Notes: generated by a model not told the origin, from the sequence alone. A stretch of DNA of 64,000 nt from Streptomyces marinisediminis (GCF_026262575.1 NZ_JAPKFL010000001.1:1-64000), one strand, 5' to 3'; shown: positions 1 through 8,941, numbered from the stretch's first letter. Numbers and translations are program-made.

Positions 1-659
1 CTGTACCCCTTCTCTCGCCAGACTTCACGGGCAGTCAACGTGCGGAAGGGTGGTAGCGAGTCTGAATCCGCAAACAGGGCGATCGTGCATAAATCACCTG
101 CACGAATGTGCGCCTGTCCTCCCTTACCCGTTGCCGCGGACTATGCGCGGACAGAGTACCGACCAATCTCGATCTCTCGTGGTGGTCCGTCGGTTTCTCC
201 GGCGCCCGTTCCGGGGTGTTCGTGTAGTGACCCAGGCCGTCGCGTCGAGTGGGTGCCGGATCCCACGGCTCCGGCCATTGGTGCTGTCGGCATAGACGGG
301 AAGGTGCTGGTCAGCCGGGGTTCGGGAGAGTCGCGAGCCGTGCCTGGGCGTCGGTGATCACGCCCGTCCAAGGCCAGGAGGGTGCGTACCCAACCGTCGG
401 CGACGGGTGGTGGCGAGGGTTCAGGTGCGGAGAACAGGCGGAGCCGCAGGTGGCAGGCCCCCGCCCGCGGGCTTCGCCGGGTGGAGCGCGCACGGGCACG
501 CATATGAGGAGGTCGAGGGGCGAGCTGGACGATCTCCAGCCGGACCTGGTTCCGTGCGGTGTCGTGTGCAGGGGCGGGTCGTGGGGGCCGGTGGCGCGGG
601 CGGCACGGACCGGTGCTCGGTGCGTGCCCCGCTGTCGGGGCCGCAGGCGCGAGCGCGGC
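1..659. other. no convincing gene; left-edge region
   Basis: Several overlapping open frames exist here on both strands, but none has a recognisable domain, a sensible ribosome site or a family-like composition. The first 150 bases are less GC-rich than the rest of the window. Because a transposase remnant follows directly, this may be decayed mobile-element DNA, but I cannot align it to anything. Confidence 0.5.
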
Positions 660-662
660 GAT

Positions 663-828
663 CGGAACGTTCTTGCCGTCGTGCTGTGGAACGCCCGCTA
701 CTTGGACGCTGCTGTTGCCCAACTCCGCGTCGAGGGCCACGACAACATGGACGAGGACGTCGCCCAGTTTTCCCGCTCAAGGACAGGCGCATCGACTTCC
801 CGGGCCGCTAGCTGTTCGACAGCGAGGG
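663..828 (+). pseudogene. Tn3-family transposase, C-terminal remnant, frameshifted
   Basis: From about 678 one frame reads VVLWNARYLDAAVAQL followed by EGHDNMDEDVAQF. This is the pattern at the C-terminal end of Tn3-family transposases, where an xVLWNTRY segment is followed by an (E)EDVARLSPL segment. The continuation PLKDRRIDFPGR lies in a different frame (from about 773) and ends in a TAG at 809-811, where the family normally has Tyr in a GRY motif. A one-base deletion near 768-774 and a Tyr-to-stop change would explain both breaks. No intact upstream portion, terminal inverted repeat or resolvase was found, so it is a decayed scar rather than a working element. Confidence 0.6.
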
Positions 829-1036
829 GAGCGGCCCCGGCCAGGGGCTTCGCTCCTCCCGGGGTCCGGACGCCGTCGACGAGGACGAAGGCTGACGGCC
901 GACGCGCCAGCTCTTCCGGGCGCGAGGCCAGGCGGGCGGTGTGACTGGGGGGGACCGCGCGCGCGTGCACGTACCCGACACATGCGGTGCGGAGAATGTC
1001 GGGTGGTCGGGGCCGGTGTCGTCGCACGATGGGGGC

Positions 1037-1849
1037 ATGGACGACACGACCCTGGTATCCCGATTCCTGCGCGACGGCTTCGTGAAGGTGGCGGGCGCCG
1101 TCGCGCCGCGCGTGGCCGCGGACTGCGCGCGGCTGCTGTGGCGGGAGACGGGCTGCGACCCGGACGACCCGTCGACATGGGCTCAACCTGTGCACTGGGT
1201 GGGCGGCATGGCGCAGGGGCCGTTCGCCGCCGCGCCCAACTCCCCGTTCCTGCACCACGCGTACGACCTGCTCGTCGGCCCGGGGCGCTGGGAGCCACGC
1301 TACTCGCTGGGCACGTTCCCGCTGCGCTTCCCGCACGAGGAGGAGCCGGACGATGCGGGCTGGCACATCGAGGGGAGCTATCTGCCGGAGGGCGAGAGCT
1401 GGTACTTCACGAATCTGCGCTCCCAGGGTCGGGCACTGCTGATGCTGTTCCTGTTCAGCGAGGTCGGTGCGGAGGACGCCCCGACCCGGATCCGGGTCGG
1501 CTCACACCTGGACGTGCCGAAGGTGCTGGAGAAGTACGGGGAGGACGGGGCGAGCGGGCTGACCCTCGCACCCGATCTGGTGGCGGCGTCCGACCACCGG
1601 CCACTCGCCCTCGCCACCGGGTCCCCGGGCGACGTCTTCCTGTGCCATCCGTTCCTGGTCCACGCCGCGCAGCCGCACCACGGGGTGCGGCCGCGCTTCA
1701 TGGCCCAGCCCCCGCTGATGCCGGCCGCGCCGTACGAACTGGAGCGGGCCGACGGCGCGTACTCGCCCGTGGAAATCGCGATCCGCCGGGGCCTGGGGCT
1801 GGGAACGCCCGGCCCGGACGGGGACGGCACCGACCACGGCGCTGCGTAG
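1037..1849 (+). CDS. phytanoyl-CoA dioxygenase (PhyH) family protein
   Basis: A 270-residue protein of the non-haem Fe(II)/2-oxoglutarate dioxygenase type. Family members hydroxylate small molecules or tailor natural products; the substrate here cannot be read from sequence. The facial-triad pattern is visible as WHIEG (His110, Glu112, an HxE variant of the usual HxD). A distal His lies in HPFLVHAA, followed by an Arg (GVRPRFM) placed to bind 2-oxoglutarate. The ATG at 1037 begins a typical N-terminus (SRFLRDGFVKV), so the longer upstream reading was not used. An AraC-type regulator follows 86 bases downstream on the same strand, so the two may be co-transcribed. Confidence 0.85.
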   Translation: MDDTTLVSRFLRDGFVKVAGAVAPRVAADCARLLWRETGCDPDDPSTWAQPVHWVGGMAQGPFAAAPNSPFLHHAYDLLVGPGRWEPRYSLGTFPLRFPHEEEPDDAGWHIEGSYLPEGESWYFTNLRSQGRALLMLFLFSEVGAEDAPTRIRVGSHLDVPKVLEKYGEDGASGLTLAPDLVAASDHRPLALATGSPGDVFLCHPFLVHAAQPHHGVRPRFMAQPPLMPAAPYELERADGAYSPVEIAIRRGLGLGTPGPDGDGTDHGAA

Positions 1850-1935
1850 ACGTGCTCGACGACCATCGTCGGCACGGTGGCCGGGAAGAGGGACGATGGA
1901 CGAGGGGACGAGAGGGACGAGGAAGGAGGCCGGGC

Positions 1936-2802
1936 GTGCTGGAGCGGCTGAACCAGGCCATGGAGCACATCGAGTGCCATCTCGACCAGGCCGTCGACGG
2001 GGCGGAGCTGGCGCGCGTCGCGGCCACCTCGGAGCACCACCTGCGCCGGATGTTCTCCGCGCTCGCGGGCATGCCGCTGTCGGAGTACGTCCGGCGCCGT
2101 CGGCTCACCCTCGCGGGCGCCGAGGTCCTCGCGGGGCGGGAGACGCTGCTGGAGATCGCGGTGCGCTATGGCTACGGCTCCGGCGAGGCGTTCGCGCGGG
2201 CGTTCCGTGCCATGCACGGCATCGGGCCGGGCGAGGCCCGGCGTACCGGCGCCGCGCTCAACTCCCAGCCCCGGATGGCCTTCCGCCTCACCATCGAGGG
2301 GAGCAGCAGCATGCGGTACCGCATCGTGGACAGGGCGGACTTCACCGTCGTCGGGTTCACGACCCGGGTACCGCTGGTGCACGCGGGCCCGAACCAGGCG
2401 ATCATGGACTTCGTACGGGGGATCGGGCCACGGGCTCTGGAGCGCCTGGAGAAGCTGTCGGACCAGGAGCCGCACGGCATCGTCGCGGTCTGCGACGGCA
2501 TGGACCCCAGCCGCGCCGAGGGCACCGACCTCGACTACCACCATGGCGTGATCACCTCCGCGGTCGCTCCGGAGGGCACGACCACGTTGGCCGTCCCGGC
2601 CGGCACCTGGGCGGTCTTCACCACCTCCGGGCCTGCGCCACGGGCCATCCAGGAGCTGTGGCGGGACGTGTTCACCGAGTGGTTCCCGTCGAACCCGTAC
2701 CGCACCCGCACCGGCCCCGAGATCCTGCGCGCCCACCTGTCGCCGGAGAACAACGAGGCCGACGCCGAACTGTGGCTCCCGGTGGAGCCCGAGCACGGCT
2801 GA
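1936..2802 (+). CDS. AraC-family regulator with GyrI-like ligand domain
   Basis: A 288-residue protein. Residues about 1-105 form an AraC/XylS double helix-turn-helix: LERLNQAMEHIECHLDQ is the usual opening helix, followed by LARVAATSEHHLRRMFSA and the second helix at EIAVRYGYGSGEAFARAF. After a short linker (about 115), residues 120-288 resemble the GyrI-like/SOUL-type effector-binding domain (RIVDRADFTVVGF near the start, LWLPV near the end). This is the architecture of Rob and BmrR-type multidrug sensors. The GTG start at 1936 is preceded by AGGAGG. It follows the PhyH dioxygenase on the same strand and may control it; that link is positional inference only. Confidence 0.87.
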   Translation: MLERLNQAMEHIECHLDQAVDGAELARVAATSEHHLRRMFSALAGMPLSEYVRRRRLTLAGAEVLAGRETLLEIAVRYGYGSGEAFARAFRAMHGIGPGEARRTGAALNSQPRMAFRLTIEGSSSMRYRIVDRADFTVVGFTTRVPLVHAGPNQAIMDFVRGIGPRALERLEKLSDQEPHGIVAVCDGMDPSRAEGTDLDYHHGVITSAVAPEGTTTLAVPAGTWAVFTTSGPAPRAIQELWRDVFTEWFPSNPYRTRTGPEILRAHLSPENNEADAELWLPVEPEHG

Positions 2803-3201
2803 CGGCCGGGGAGCGGTGACCACGCGCGGACCCGGCCCGAGAGCCGCGACCGCCACCCGGCCGACCGGCCGGAGACGAGCGAGGCGATCGAGTGCCGCCC
2901 GGTCGGTGACCCGCCGTGGCCGCGCCTACCGGGCGGAGGTCGACGCGCGGTCGGCCGGACTCGACCGGCCGACGCACACCGCGGAGGCGCCCGGGGTCTC
3001 CGGAGCGGTGCGCGGTGGGCTCGCCGCCCGGTCCGGCCCGGCCTGGCCCTTCGCGTGACGGCGGGGCGCGTAGGGGCCGCCCTCCGGGCCGCCGCCAGAT
3101 CGAGTAGGGCAGGAGAGCGTAGGGCCGCACCCGCGACGCCACCGTGTACCCCACCGGCGAACCCGGCACGCGCGCGCGGGCGGCGATGACCAGTCGGCGG
3201 C
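2803..3201. other. gap without a supported gene
   Basis: About 400 bases of very GC-rich sequence between the AraC-type gene and the opposing gene ending at 3202. Open frames exist only because stop codons are rare at this GC. A minus-strand reading near 3070-3190 contains a short protein-like stretch (VGYTVASRVRPYALLPYSIW) with no start or domain context. It could be a gene relic, but nothing further supports it. Confidence 0.4.
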
Positions 3202-3696
3202 TCACCGGCCGGCCACCCGCACGCCCGCGGCGGCGACGTGTACGCGGTCGTCGGCGCACGCGTGTTCCAGGTAGGCGTCGACCTCGGGCTGCGCAGCCCG
3301 GGCGGGCAGCGGGTCCAGGCCGACGACCAGGAGAGCCCGGCCCAGTGCGGCGAGCGCCGTCCCCCACCGGGCCGGCTTCGCCACGCGCAGCACGAACGGC
3401 GTCCCGTCGAACCGCACCAGCAGCCCGCCCCGGCGGACGATGACGCGCGGCCCGACGTCGGGGACGTGCGCGCCCGCTGGCCGGGCACCCAGCGCCCGGG
3501 CCACCGTGCGCATGCGCGGCTCGACGACGCCGGGCAGGTCCCCGGCGTTGGCGGGGTGGGTGATCAGCACGGGCGCGAACGCCCGCCCGTCGACGGTGTG
3601 GTCCAGCCAGGCCCGCACCCGCAGCGACGCGATCAGCCCCGGGGACGGCGGAGCGGGCGCGGCAGGAGCAAAGGGCCCGGCTCCGGAGGCCGTCAC
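3202..3696 (-). CDS. unknown protein, possibly DUF5949-like
   Basis: A 164-residue protein starting at a GTG whose first four bases overlap the stop of the upstream gene (GTGA, 3693-3696). The overlap implies translational coupling. There is no signal peptide or membrane segment. The middle (AFAPVLITHPAN, then VIVRRGGLLVRF) and a C-terminal segment resembling LLVVGLDPLPARA followed by VDAYLEHACADDRVHVA recall the layout of the small Streptomyces family DUF5949. I make that comparison from memory, with moderate doubt. Function is unknown. It forms an operon with the preceding gene and lies downstream of an XRE regulator on the same strand. Confidence 0.6.
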   Translation of the reverse strand: MTASGAGPFAPAAPAPPSPGLIASLRVRAWLDHTVDGRAFAPVLITHPANAGDLPGVVEPRMRTVARALGARPAGAHVPDVGPRVIVRRGGLLVRFDGTPFVLRVAKPARWGTALAALGRALLVVGLDPLPARAAQPEVDAYLEHACADDRVHVAAAGVRVAGR

Positions 3697-4226
3697 GGCG
3701 TCACCGCCCGGCCGTGCGGAGTGGGCGCACAGGCCGTGCACGCCCACGCGTCGGCGTCCGGGCCGGGCATCGCGGGGACGAGGGCTCCCGCCGCGGTCTG
3801 CCGTCCGCACCCCGGGCACGGCGCCGTCACCGGTCGGCGGGGTCCGACCGTGGTGGCGAGGCCGACGGTGAGGGCCTGCCCCAGCGCGTCCGGGTCCGTC
3901 CAGGGACCGTCCGGTTCGGGGAGGACGAGCCAGCGCAGGGCACCCCAGCGCTGCCCGGCCGGGGGCACGAGGACCGCGGTGCTGCCCCGGGACAGCACCG
4001 CGACGCCGTGCAGCGGCGGCCACGGGGCGGCGGCCCCGGGCGGGACGAACCACGTGTACAGCCGGTCCACGGTGTCTTCGACGACGGCGCCGGAACGTCC
4101 GGCGAGGGCGTCGAGGACGGCGGGGGCGAGGGGTGCGGGGACGCGCACGGCGTCCCACCACAGCCCCGCACGCTGATGTTCTGGCGCCGGGCCGGACGGC
4201 GGCGCCCAGGTCGGACACGGGTGCAT
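3693..4226 (-). CDS. unknown Streptomyces-type protein with two Cys pairs
   Basis: A 177-residue protein starting at the ATG at 4226. The N-terminal two thirds (GLWWDAVRVPAPLAPAVL, then AVVEDTVDRLYTWFVPPG) resemble small actinomycete proteins distantly related to primase/polymerase-like domains; this is a memory-based impression. The C-terminus has two Cys pairs, CPGC and CTAC, that could bind zinc. It overlaps the next gene by four bases and starts 79 bases downstream of the stop of the XRE regulator, so the three minus-strand genes may be one transcriptional unit. No enzymatic function is claimed. Confidence 0.65.
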   Translation of the reverse strand: MHPCPTWAPPSGPAPEHQRAGLWWDAVRVPAPLAPAVLDALAGRSGAVVEDTVDRLYTWFVPPGAAAPWPPLHGVAVLSRGSTAVLVPPAGQRWGALRWLVLPEPDGPWTDPDALGQALTVGLATTVGPRRPVTAPCPGCGRQTAAGALVPAMPGPDADAWACTACAPTPHGRAVTP

Positions 4227-4305
4227 GGCGGCTCCCAGATCGGTGATCGCAGTGTCACCGACCGTAGGACTCCTGAAGTGACGGAAGGGCTACAAGGTGT
4301 GACCC

Positions 4306-5529
4306 CTACAGTGCTCCCACCCGAAGGCCCAGCTCCAGCAGGCGCCCTCGTCGCTGGGTGCGGATCATCGTGCGCACCGTCTCCCGCACGCCTGCGTTCA
4401 TCCGTGTCGCGGACGGCGCGATCGCCTCCGCCGTCAAGAACGCCGTCAGCGCCTCGTCCCGCTGGCCGTTGTACCAGTACCCCCGGCCCACATCGATGAA
4501 GTGGTGGCTGCGGCGCTCCGGCGCGTAGTCCTCCGGCAGATCGGCGGTCACTCGCTCGGCCGCGCGCACCGCCTCCCGCCCCCGGCCCATCTCCACCGGG
4601 AGCGACACCGACCAGATCGCCGCGTTCGTCGGCCCGAACTGCAACTCGAAGTCGTTGCGGTCCTCACCCAGCTCCGTCGCCGCCGCGCGGGCCCGCACCA
4701 GGTGCTGCTGCGCGGCCGTGTGGTCACCGGCCCTGGCCGTGTTGAGTGCCGCCTTCAGGTGGAACGCGCCCGTCAGGGACACAGCTTCCGGGTGGCGCGG
4801 CCGGCCGAGGTCGGTGAGAGCGCGATCGATGATGTCGGCGGCGTCGTCGTGCTCGCCGATCGACAGGTACTCCCCGGCCTCGTACCAGCGGGCCGCCACG
4901 AGCCGCAGCGGGTCCCCGGTGTGCTTCGCCGCCCACACCACCCGCTCGGTGGCCAGCGTCGCGTCCGAGGAGTGGCCGAGCTTGTGCAGGTACTGCATGG
5001 CGCACTCGTACCCGGAGGCGAGCAGCCCGTAGGCGGCTCGCCGCTCCGCCCCGGTGCACACCTCCACCGCGACCTGGAGGTCGCGGAGCAGCGGTGGCAG
5101 CAGTGCGGCGGTGCGGCTGAGCGCGGCGCTTTGCCGCGCCTGGTTCGCCCCGGCCACGCGGTGGCGCAGCTCGGTCAGGTCGACGGCGGCGGCCTCGGCG
5201 TCGTCGGGGCGGGCGGGGCGGCCGTGACGCAGCAGGGCCCGGCGCACGGGGGCGACGGACGCGGCGGCGTCCTGGGCGGCCCGGTCGGCGGGCGCGAAGG
5301 GCTGGCCGGTGATCTCCGTGGGATGCGCGTCGAGGGCGCGTGTGAAAGCGAGGATGACGGATCCCCGGTCGAGACTGCGGCGCCCCTGCTCGAACGCCTT
5401 CACGGCGGAGAGGGAGTAGCCGGACTCGCGGGCGAGCTTGTCCTGCGTCCATCGCCGCCGCTTGCGCAGTGCGGCGAGGCGTTGACCGTTGCTTTCGTGG
5501 TCCTGCGGGGCATCGGTGCGGTACGGCAT
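4306..5529 (-). CDS. XRE-family regulator with TPR-like C-terminal region
   Basis: A 407-residue protein. Residues about 15-70 form a Cro/CI helix-turn-helix (QRLAALRKRRRWTQDKLA, then SLSAVKAFEQGRRS). The remaining 330 residues are alpha-helical and Ala-rich, with repeated segments such as AAYGLLASGYECAMQYL and GAFHLKAALNTARAGDH. This is the architecture of Streptomyces transcriptional regulators with tetratricopeptide-like sensor domains. The ATG at 5529 was preferred to a longer upstream reading because the helix-turn-helix then lies at the usual distance from the N-terminus. Two unknown genes follow on the same strand and are plausible partners or targets. Confidence 0.85.
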   Translation of the reverse strand: MPYRTDAPQDHESNGQRLAALRKRRRWTQDKLARESGYSLSAVKAFEQGRRSLDRGSVILAFTRALDAHPTEITGQPFAPADRAAQDAAASVAPVRRALLRHGRPARPDDAEAAAVDLTELRHRVAGANQARQSAALSRTAALLPPLLRDLQVAVEVCTGAERRAAYGLLASGYECAMQYLHKLGHSSDATLATERVVWAAKHTGDPLRLVAARWYEAGEYLSIGEHDDAADIIDRALTDLGRPRHPEAVSLTGAFHLKAALNTARAGDHTAAQQHLVRARAAATELGEDRNDFELQFGPTNAAIWSVSLPVEMGRGREAVRAAERVTADLPEDYAPERRSHHFIDVGRGYWYNGQRDEALTAFLTAEAIAPSATRMNAGVRETVRTMIRTQRRGRLLELGLRVGAL

Positions 5530-6098
5530 ACTGACTGCCTCCGATCGTGACCTGGCACTCACGACGGTACCCGCGCAGCGCCGCGGGAGACAGCGAACGG
5601 CTCCCACCTCACGCTGACGCAGGGGCCGTTCCCGCCGGCCGCCTCAACGGCCCGACGGACCACTCCTGTTCGTGCGGGAGCGCAGCGCACCGTCCGAGAT
5701 TCCGCGTCATCCGGGTTCCGGACCACTCCCGCTCGGGGGGGGAGGAGGAAGCGCGGGCCCGGTGGCGGTCGTGGTGTTGGACGTGTTCACAAGTCGTGCG
5801 GTCAGTCGTTCAGTGGTTCGGAGGCACCCAGCCCCGCGAACGGGCGGTGTTCACGCTATGCGGCGGCAGGGGGGCACTTGCTTGCCTTGTGCGCCACGAC
5901 AACATCGCAGAGTTCTCGCGGTATGAGCCTGGCCATGCCCCGGCGCCGAAGGCCGCGCCGCGCCGGGCCGGTACGGGGCGTTTCCGCCCTGCTCACCTCC
6001 GGCAGCCGGCCACGGGCCTGGCGTGCGGTACGGCGGCGCTTGCGTGACCGCCTGAGCGCCCGCGCCCGGTCTCCGCAAGCGCCAACCGCCTGGAGCCC
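5530..6098. other. gap without a supported gene
   Basis: About 570 bases between the XRE regulator (whose promoter should lie in the first 100 bases) and the 3' end of a reductase gene. Open frames here lack domains and their composition is unlike coding sequence. A run of eight G residues followed by GGAGGAGG lies near 5734-5750. No RNA gene, terminator or repeat is evident. Confidence 0.4.
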
Positions 6099-6695
6099 TC
6101 AGCTTCCGACGCGCGTGTAGGTGAGGAACACCGCGCCGCTCTTCAGGACGGTGTGGTCCGCGAGCGTCCAGGTGCGCGGGTCGAAGGCGGCCTTGCGGGA
6201 GAACAGCGGGATCCCGTCGCCGATGGTCAGCGGGCCGACTTTGAGGATGAGCGTGTCGATCTCGGCGTACAGGGAGCCCGCGAGCTCGGCACCGCCCAGC
6301 AGCCAGATGTCCTTGCCGTCCTGCCGCTTGAGTTCGCGCACGGTCGCCACCGGGTCGTCGGTGACCAACTCGACGGCCGGGTCCGGGCTTTCGGCCAGGG
6401 TCCGGGAGAACACCAGGTGGCGCAGGTGGGGGTAGGCGTCGGTGATGCCGGCCGCAAGGCCGATCTCGTAGCTGCGCCGCCCCTCCAGCACGGTGTCGAA
6501 GTGCGTGCCCTCCGCCGTGACGGACAGGGCCTGCCGGGCCTGGACAGGCAGCGTCTCCGGGTACTCGGCCACGAGGTGCCGCAGGTAGTCCTCCGGTATG
6601 GGCCAGAAGCCGTTGGGACCGGTGGGGTCGCCGCCGTCCGGGCCGGCGATGAAACCGTCGAGAGTGGTGGCGATGTAGTGGACGAGTCTGCGCAT
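6099..6695 (-). CDS. RibD C-terminal/dihydrofolate reductase-like protein
   Basis: A 198-residue protein of the family that includes the reductase half of RibD and yeast DHFR-like proteins (NADPH-dependent reduction, physiological substrate usually unknown). The start MRRLVHYIATTLDGFIAG is the family N-terminal strand and the TLDGFIA motif. The cofactor-binding GGAEL lies near residue 150 and is preceded by DIWLL. A central YEIGLAAGITDAYPHLRHLV segment is also typical. The ATG at 6695 has AAGGGA upstream on the minus strand. The gene is divergent from the ThDP enzyme gene at 7286, across about 590 bases. Confidence 0.85.
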   Translation of the reverse strand: MRRLVHYIATTLDGFIAGPDGGDPTGPNGFWPIPEDYLRHLVAEYPETLPVQARQALSVTAEGTHFDTVLEGRRSYEIGLAAGITDAYPHLRHLVFSRTLAESPDPAVELVTDDPVATVRELKRQDGKDIWLLGGAELAGSLYAEIDTLILKVGPLTIGDGIPLFSRKAAFDPRTWTLADHTVLKSGAVFLTYTRVGS

Positions 6696-7285
6696 GCCGG
6701 GTCCCTTCCGTTGGTCACGCTGTCGTGCCGCGGCCCGAGCACTGCCCGACGCCATGCCGAGGTGCGAGGCCGCTGAGTGATCATGACACCCGTCCCACCA
6801 GCGCGAACACCGTGGTGGCAAACCTGGTGAGCGTTCGCCCACGTGGCCAGGGCCCAGCCGCTGCCGGCACGGGCCGACTGGCGCGGCCACCGAAGCGGAC
6901 AGATCCATGGTGCCGAGCTGGCGGACCACGCCGCTCGCGCCGGGAGCACGGAGTTGGAGGCGGCGGCTGGGCCGGCTGTCCGTGCTCCCAGCCCGCGCGG
7001 GGAACACCGCTGCCGGCTCCCCGTCAGGCGGGGGGTGCACGGCGGCTCGCGGGGCACCTCACCGCCCGGGTGGTGGGGCGCGCCGGTCTCCACCGCACAG
7101 CCGGGGCTGCCCCGGGCCCGGGGCGGCCCCGGGCTCCGCAGGTGTGCGGCACGGGCGTGCGAGGGGTCGCCGTCCGGGCGGTGCGGTGCGACGGTGGAGG
7201 GGAAGAGGGGAAGAGGCGAAGAGGCGAAGAGGCCGGGATGCGACCGGGCGGTGGCCCGGCGGTGACGAGAGCACGGAGGTGCGTG
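6696..7285. other. long divergent intergenic region with a short tandem repeat
   Basis: This gap should contain promoters for the reductase (minus strand) and the ThDP enzyme (plus strand). No confident -10/-35 pair was found. A purine-rich 8-bp tandem repeat lies at 7202-7233 and a single CRISPR-like hairpin at about 6982-7009. Open frames running through it are shadows. Confidence 0.4.
7202..7233 (+). repeat. 8-bp tandem repeat, unit GAAGAGGC, four copies
   Basis: Four direct copies of GAAGAGGC (the first reads GAAGAGGG) end 52 bases before the ATG of the ThDP enzyme. One strand is purely purine apart from single C positions. The location fits an mRNA leader or promoter-proximal tract and such arrays can change copy number by slippage. 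Confidence 0.75.
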
Positions 7286-8890
7286 ATGGGACAAGGGGCA
7301 CGGAGCTTAGGGGTCGCGGGCGCGCGGGCGGTGGTGGACGTGCTGCGGTCCGAGGGTGCCAAGTGGGTGTTCGGCAATCCGGGGACGACGGAGCTCGCGT
7401 TGCTGGAGTCCCTGGCGGAGCAGGGTGACGTGGGGTACGCGCTGGCGCTGCAGGAGGCGTCCGCCGTGGCGATGGCGGACGGGTACGCCCGGGTCACCGG
7501 TGCGCCCGCGTTCGTGAACCTGCACGCGGCCGGCGGCCTGGGGAACGGGATCGGTGCGCTGACCAACGCGGCCGCGGCCCAGGTGCCGCTGGTGGTCACC
7601 GCGGGACAGCAGGACCAGCGGCACCTCGTGCACGAGCCCGTACTCGCCGGGGACCTGGCGGGGCTGGCGGCGCCCACCGTGAAGGAGGCGTTCGAGGTGG
7701 GCACGCGCGAGGAGCTGGGCGAGGCGCTGCGGCGGGCGTTCCGGCTGGCCCGGACACCGCCGACGGGGCCGGTCTTCCTGGCGCTGCCGATGAACCTCCT
7801 GGACGAGCACGGGCCGGGCGCGCCGGAGGCGACGCCGGTGGCGGCGGACGCCGCCGCCCCGGTCGCGGAGTTGCGGGAGCTGCTGGAACGGACACCGGCG
7901 GCGCGGACGGCGCTTGTCTACGGGGACGAGGTGGCCCGCGGCGCGGCGCGGGAGGGGGTACGCCTCGCGGAGCGGCTGGGCGTGCCCGTGTGGGGCGGGA
8001 GCTGGCCGGCCGCCAACCCCTTCCCGACCGGGCACCCGCTGTGGGCCGGGTACCTGCCGCCCCGTGCCGACGCGATGCGCGAGACGCTGGCGGCGTACCG
8101 GCTGGTGGTCGTGTTCGGCGGCAGCCGCTCGCTGGCCCGCCTGTACCCGTACGAGCCCGGTCCGCTGCTGCCGTCCGGTTCCCGTCTGGTGCAGGTCAGC
8201 CAGGACCCGGCGGCGCCCGGCACCGCGACCGCCGCGCACCTGGGGCTGTGGGGCGGGCTGCGCGCGACGATGCGCTCCCTGCTCGACGCGCTCCCGCCGG
8301 CCGGACGGGACGGGCCCGGGGCCGCGGCGGGGGACGAGGGCGCCGCCGGGGACGCGGCTTTCGACCACGCGGCGGTCTCCGCGGTGCTCGCCGAGCGGGT
8401 GCACGCGGGCACGCGGGTGTTCGACGAGGCCCCGCGCACCAGCCCCCACCTGCGGGGGGCGTTGCGGCTGGCCGAGGCCAACCAGTACCAGTGGACGGCG
8501 GGCGGGCTGGGCTGGGCGATGCCCGCCGCGGTGGGGGCCACGCTGGCCGAGCCCCGGCGCGAGACGCTGTGCGTGGTGGGCGACGGCTCGGCGCTGTACT
8601 CGCCGCAGGCGCTGTGGAGCGCGGCGCACCTGCGCCTGCCCGTGACCTTCGTCGTCGTCAACGACCGGCAGTACGGCATCCTCAAGGACAACTGGCGGGT
8701 CCGGCCGCAGGCGGGCGACACCGAGCTGGGCATGAACCTGAGCAGCCCCGGCCTGGACTTCGCCGCGCTGGCCGCAGCGCACGGCGTGCCCGCCCGCCGG
8801 GCCGTGGACGCGGACTCGCTGCGGGCGGCGCTCGACGCGCGCCCGCAGGAGGGCCCCCTGCTCGTCGAGGCGCGCCTCGCCCGGGGGTGA
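7286..8890 (+). CDS. benzoylformate decarboxylase-like ThDP enzyme
   Basis: A 534-residue thiamine-diphosphate enzyme with the usual PYR, central and PP domains. Compared from memory with Pseudomonas benzoylformate decarboxylase, the cofactor Glu is present (ALQEAS) and so are the two active-site His residues (NLHAAGG and FPTGHPL). The active-site Ser after NPG is replaced by Thr (NPGTTE). The Mg/ThDP motif GDGSALYS...VVNDRQYG lies near residues 430-460. Expected chemistry is non-oxidative decarboxylation of a 2-keto acid such as benzoylformate, but substrate is inferred. ATG at 7286 has GGAGG upstream. A PaaX-type regulator of aromatic-acid metabolism lies convergently next door, consistent with an aromatic substrate. 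Confidence 0.85.
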   Translation: MGQGARSLGVAGARAVVDVLRSEGAKWVFGNPGTTELALLESLAEQGDVGYALALQEASAVAMADGYARVTGAPAFVNLHAAGGLGNGIGALTNAAAAQVPLVVTAGQQDQRHLVHEPVLAGDLAGLAAPTVKEAFEVGTREELGEALRRAFRLARTPPTGPVFLALPMNLLDEHGPGAPEATPVAADAAAPVAELRELLERTPAARTALVYGDEVARGAAREGVRLAERLGVPVWGGSWPAANPFPTGHPLWAGYLPPRADAMRETLAAYRLVVVFGGSRSLARLYPYEPGPLLPSGSRLVQVSQDPAAPGTATAAHLGLWGGLRATMRSLLDALPPAGRDGPGAAAGDEGAAGDAAFDHAAVSAVLAERVHAGTRVFDEAPRTSPHLRGALRLAEANQYQWTAGGLGWAMPAAVGATLAEPRRETLCVVGDGSALYSPQALWSAAHLRLPVTFVVVNDRQYGILKDNWRVRPQAGDTELGMNLSSPGLDFAALAAAHGVPARRAVDADSLRAALDARPQEGPLLVEARLARG

Positions 8891-8903
8891 GCGCCCGCTG
8901 TGC

Positions 8904-8941
8904 GCGCCCGGCGCCGACGCCTCGCCCGCGGCGCCGGGCGC
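8904..8941 (+). terminator. hairpin after the ThDP enzyme gene
   Basis: A 12-13 bp GC stem (8904-8915 pairing with 8930-8941) begins 14 bases after the stop codon. It has no U-run, as is usual for Streptomyces terminators. Confidence 0.65.

Noticed and set aside
559..1935. Long plus-strand open frame running into the AraC-type gene
   Set aside because: The part before 1936 has shadow composition, crosses the dioxygenase gene in another frame and lacks domains; the GTG at 1936 with AGGAGG is a clear start.
5547..6047. Plus-strand open frame of 166 codons between the XRE and RibD-like genes
   Set aside because: No domain, poor start and non-coding composition; probably a chance frame in GC-rich DNA.
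6982..7009. Single CRISPR-like word (GTGCTCCCAGCCCGCGCGGGGAACACCG type) resembling type I-E repeats
   Set aside because: Only one copy, no regular spacing of further copies, no cas genes. The resemblance follows from a GC hairpin.
6227..7294. Minus-strand open frame of 355 codons covering the divergent gap
   Set aside because: Shadow of the RibD-like gene in another frame plus non-coding sequence.
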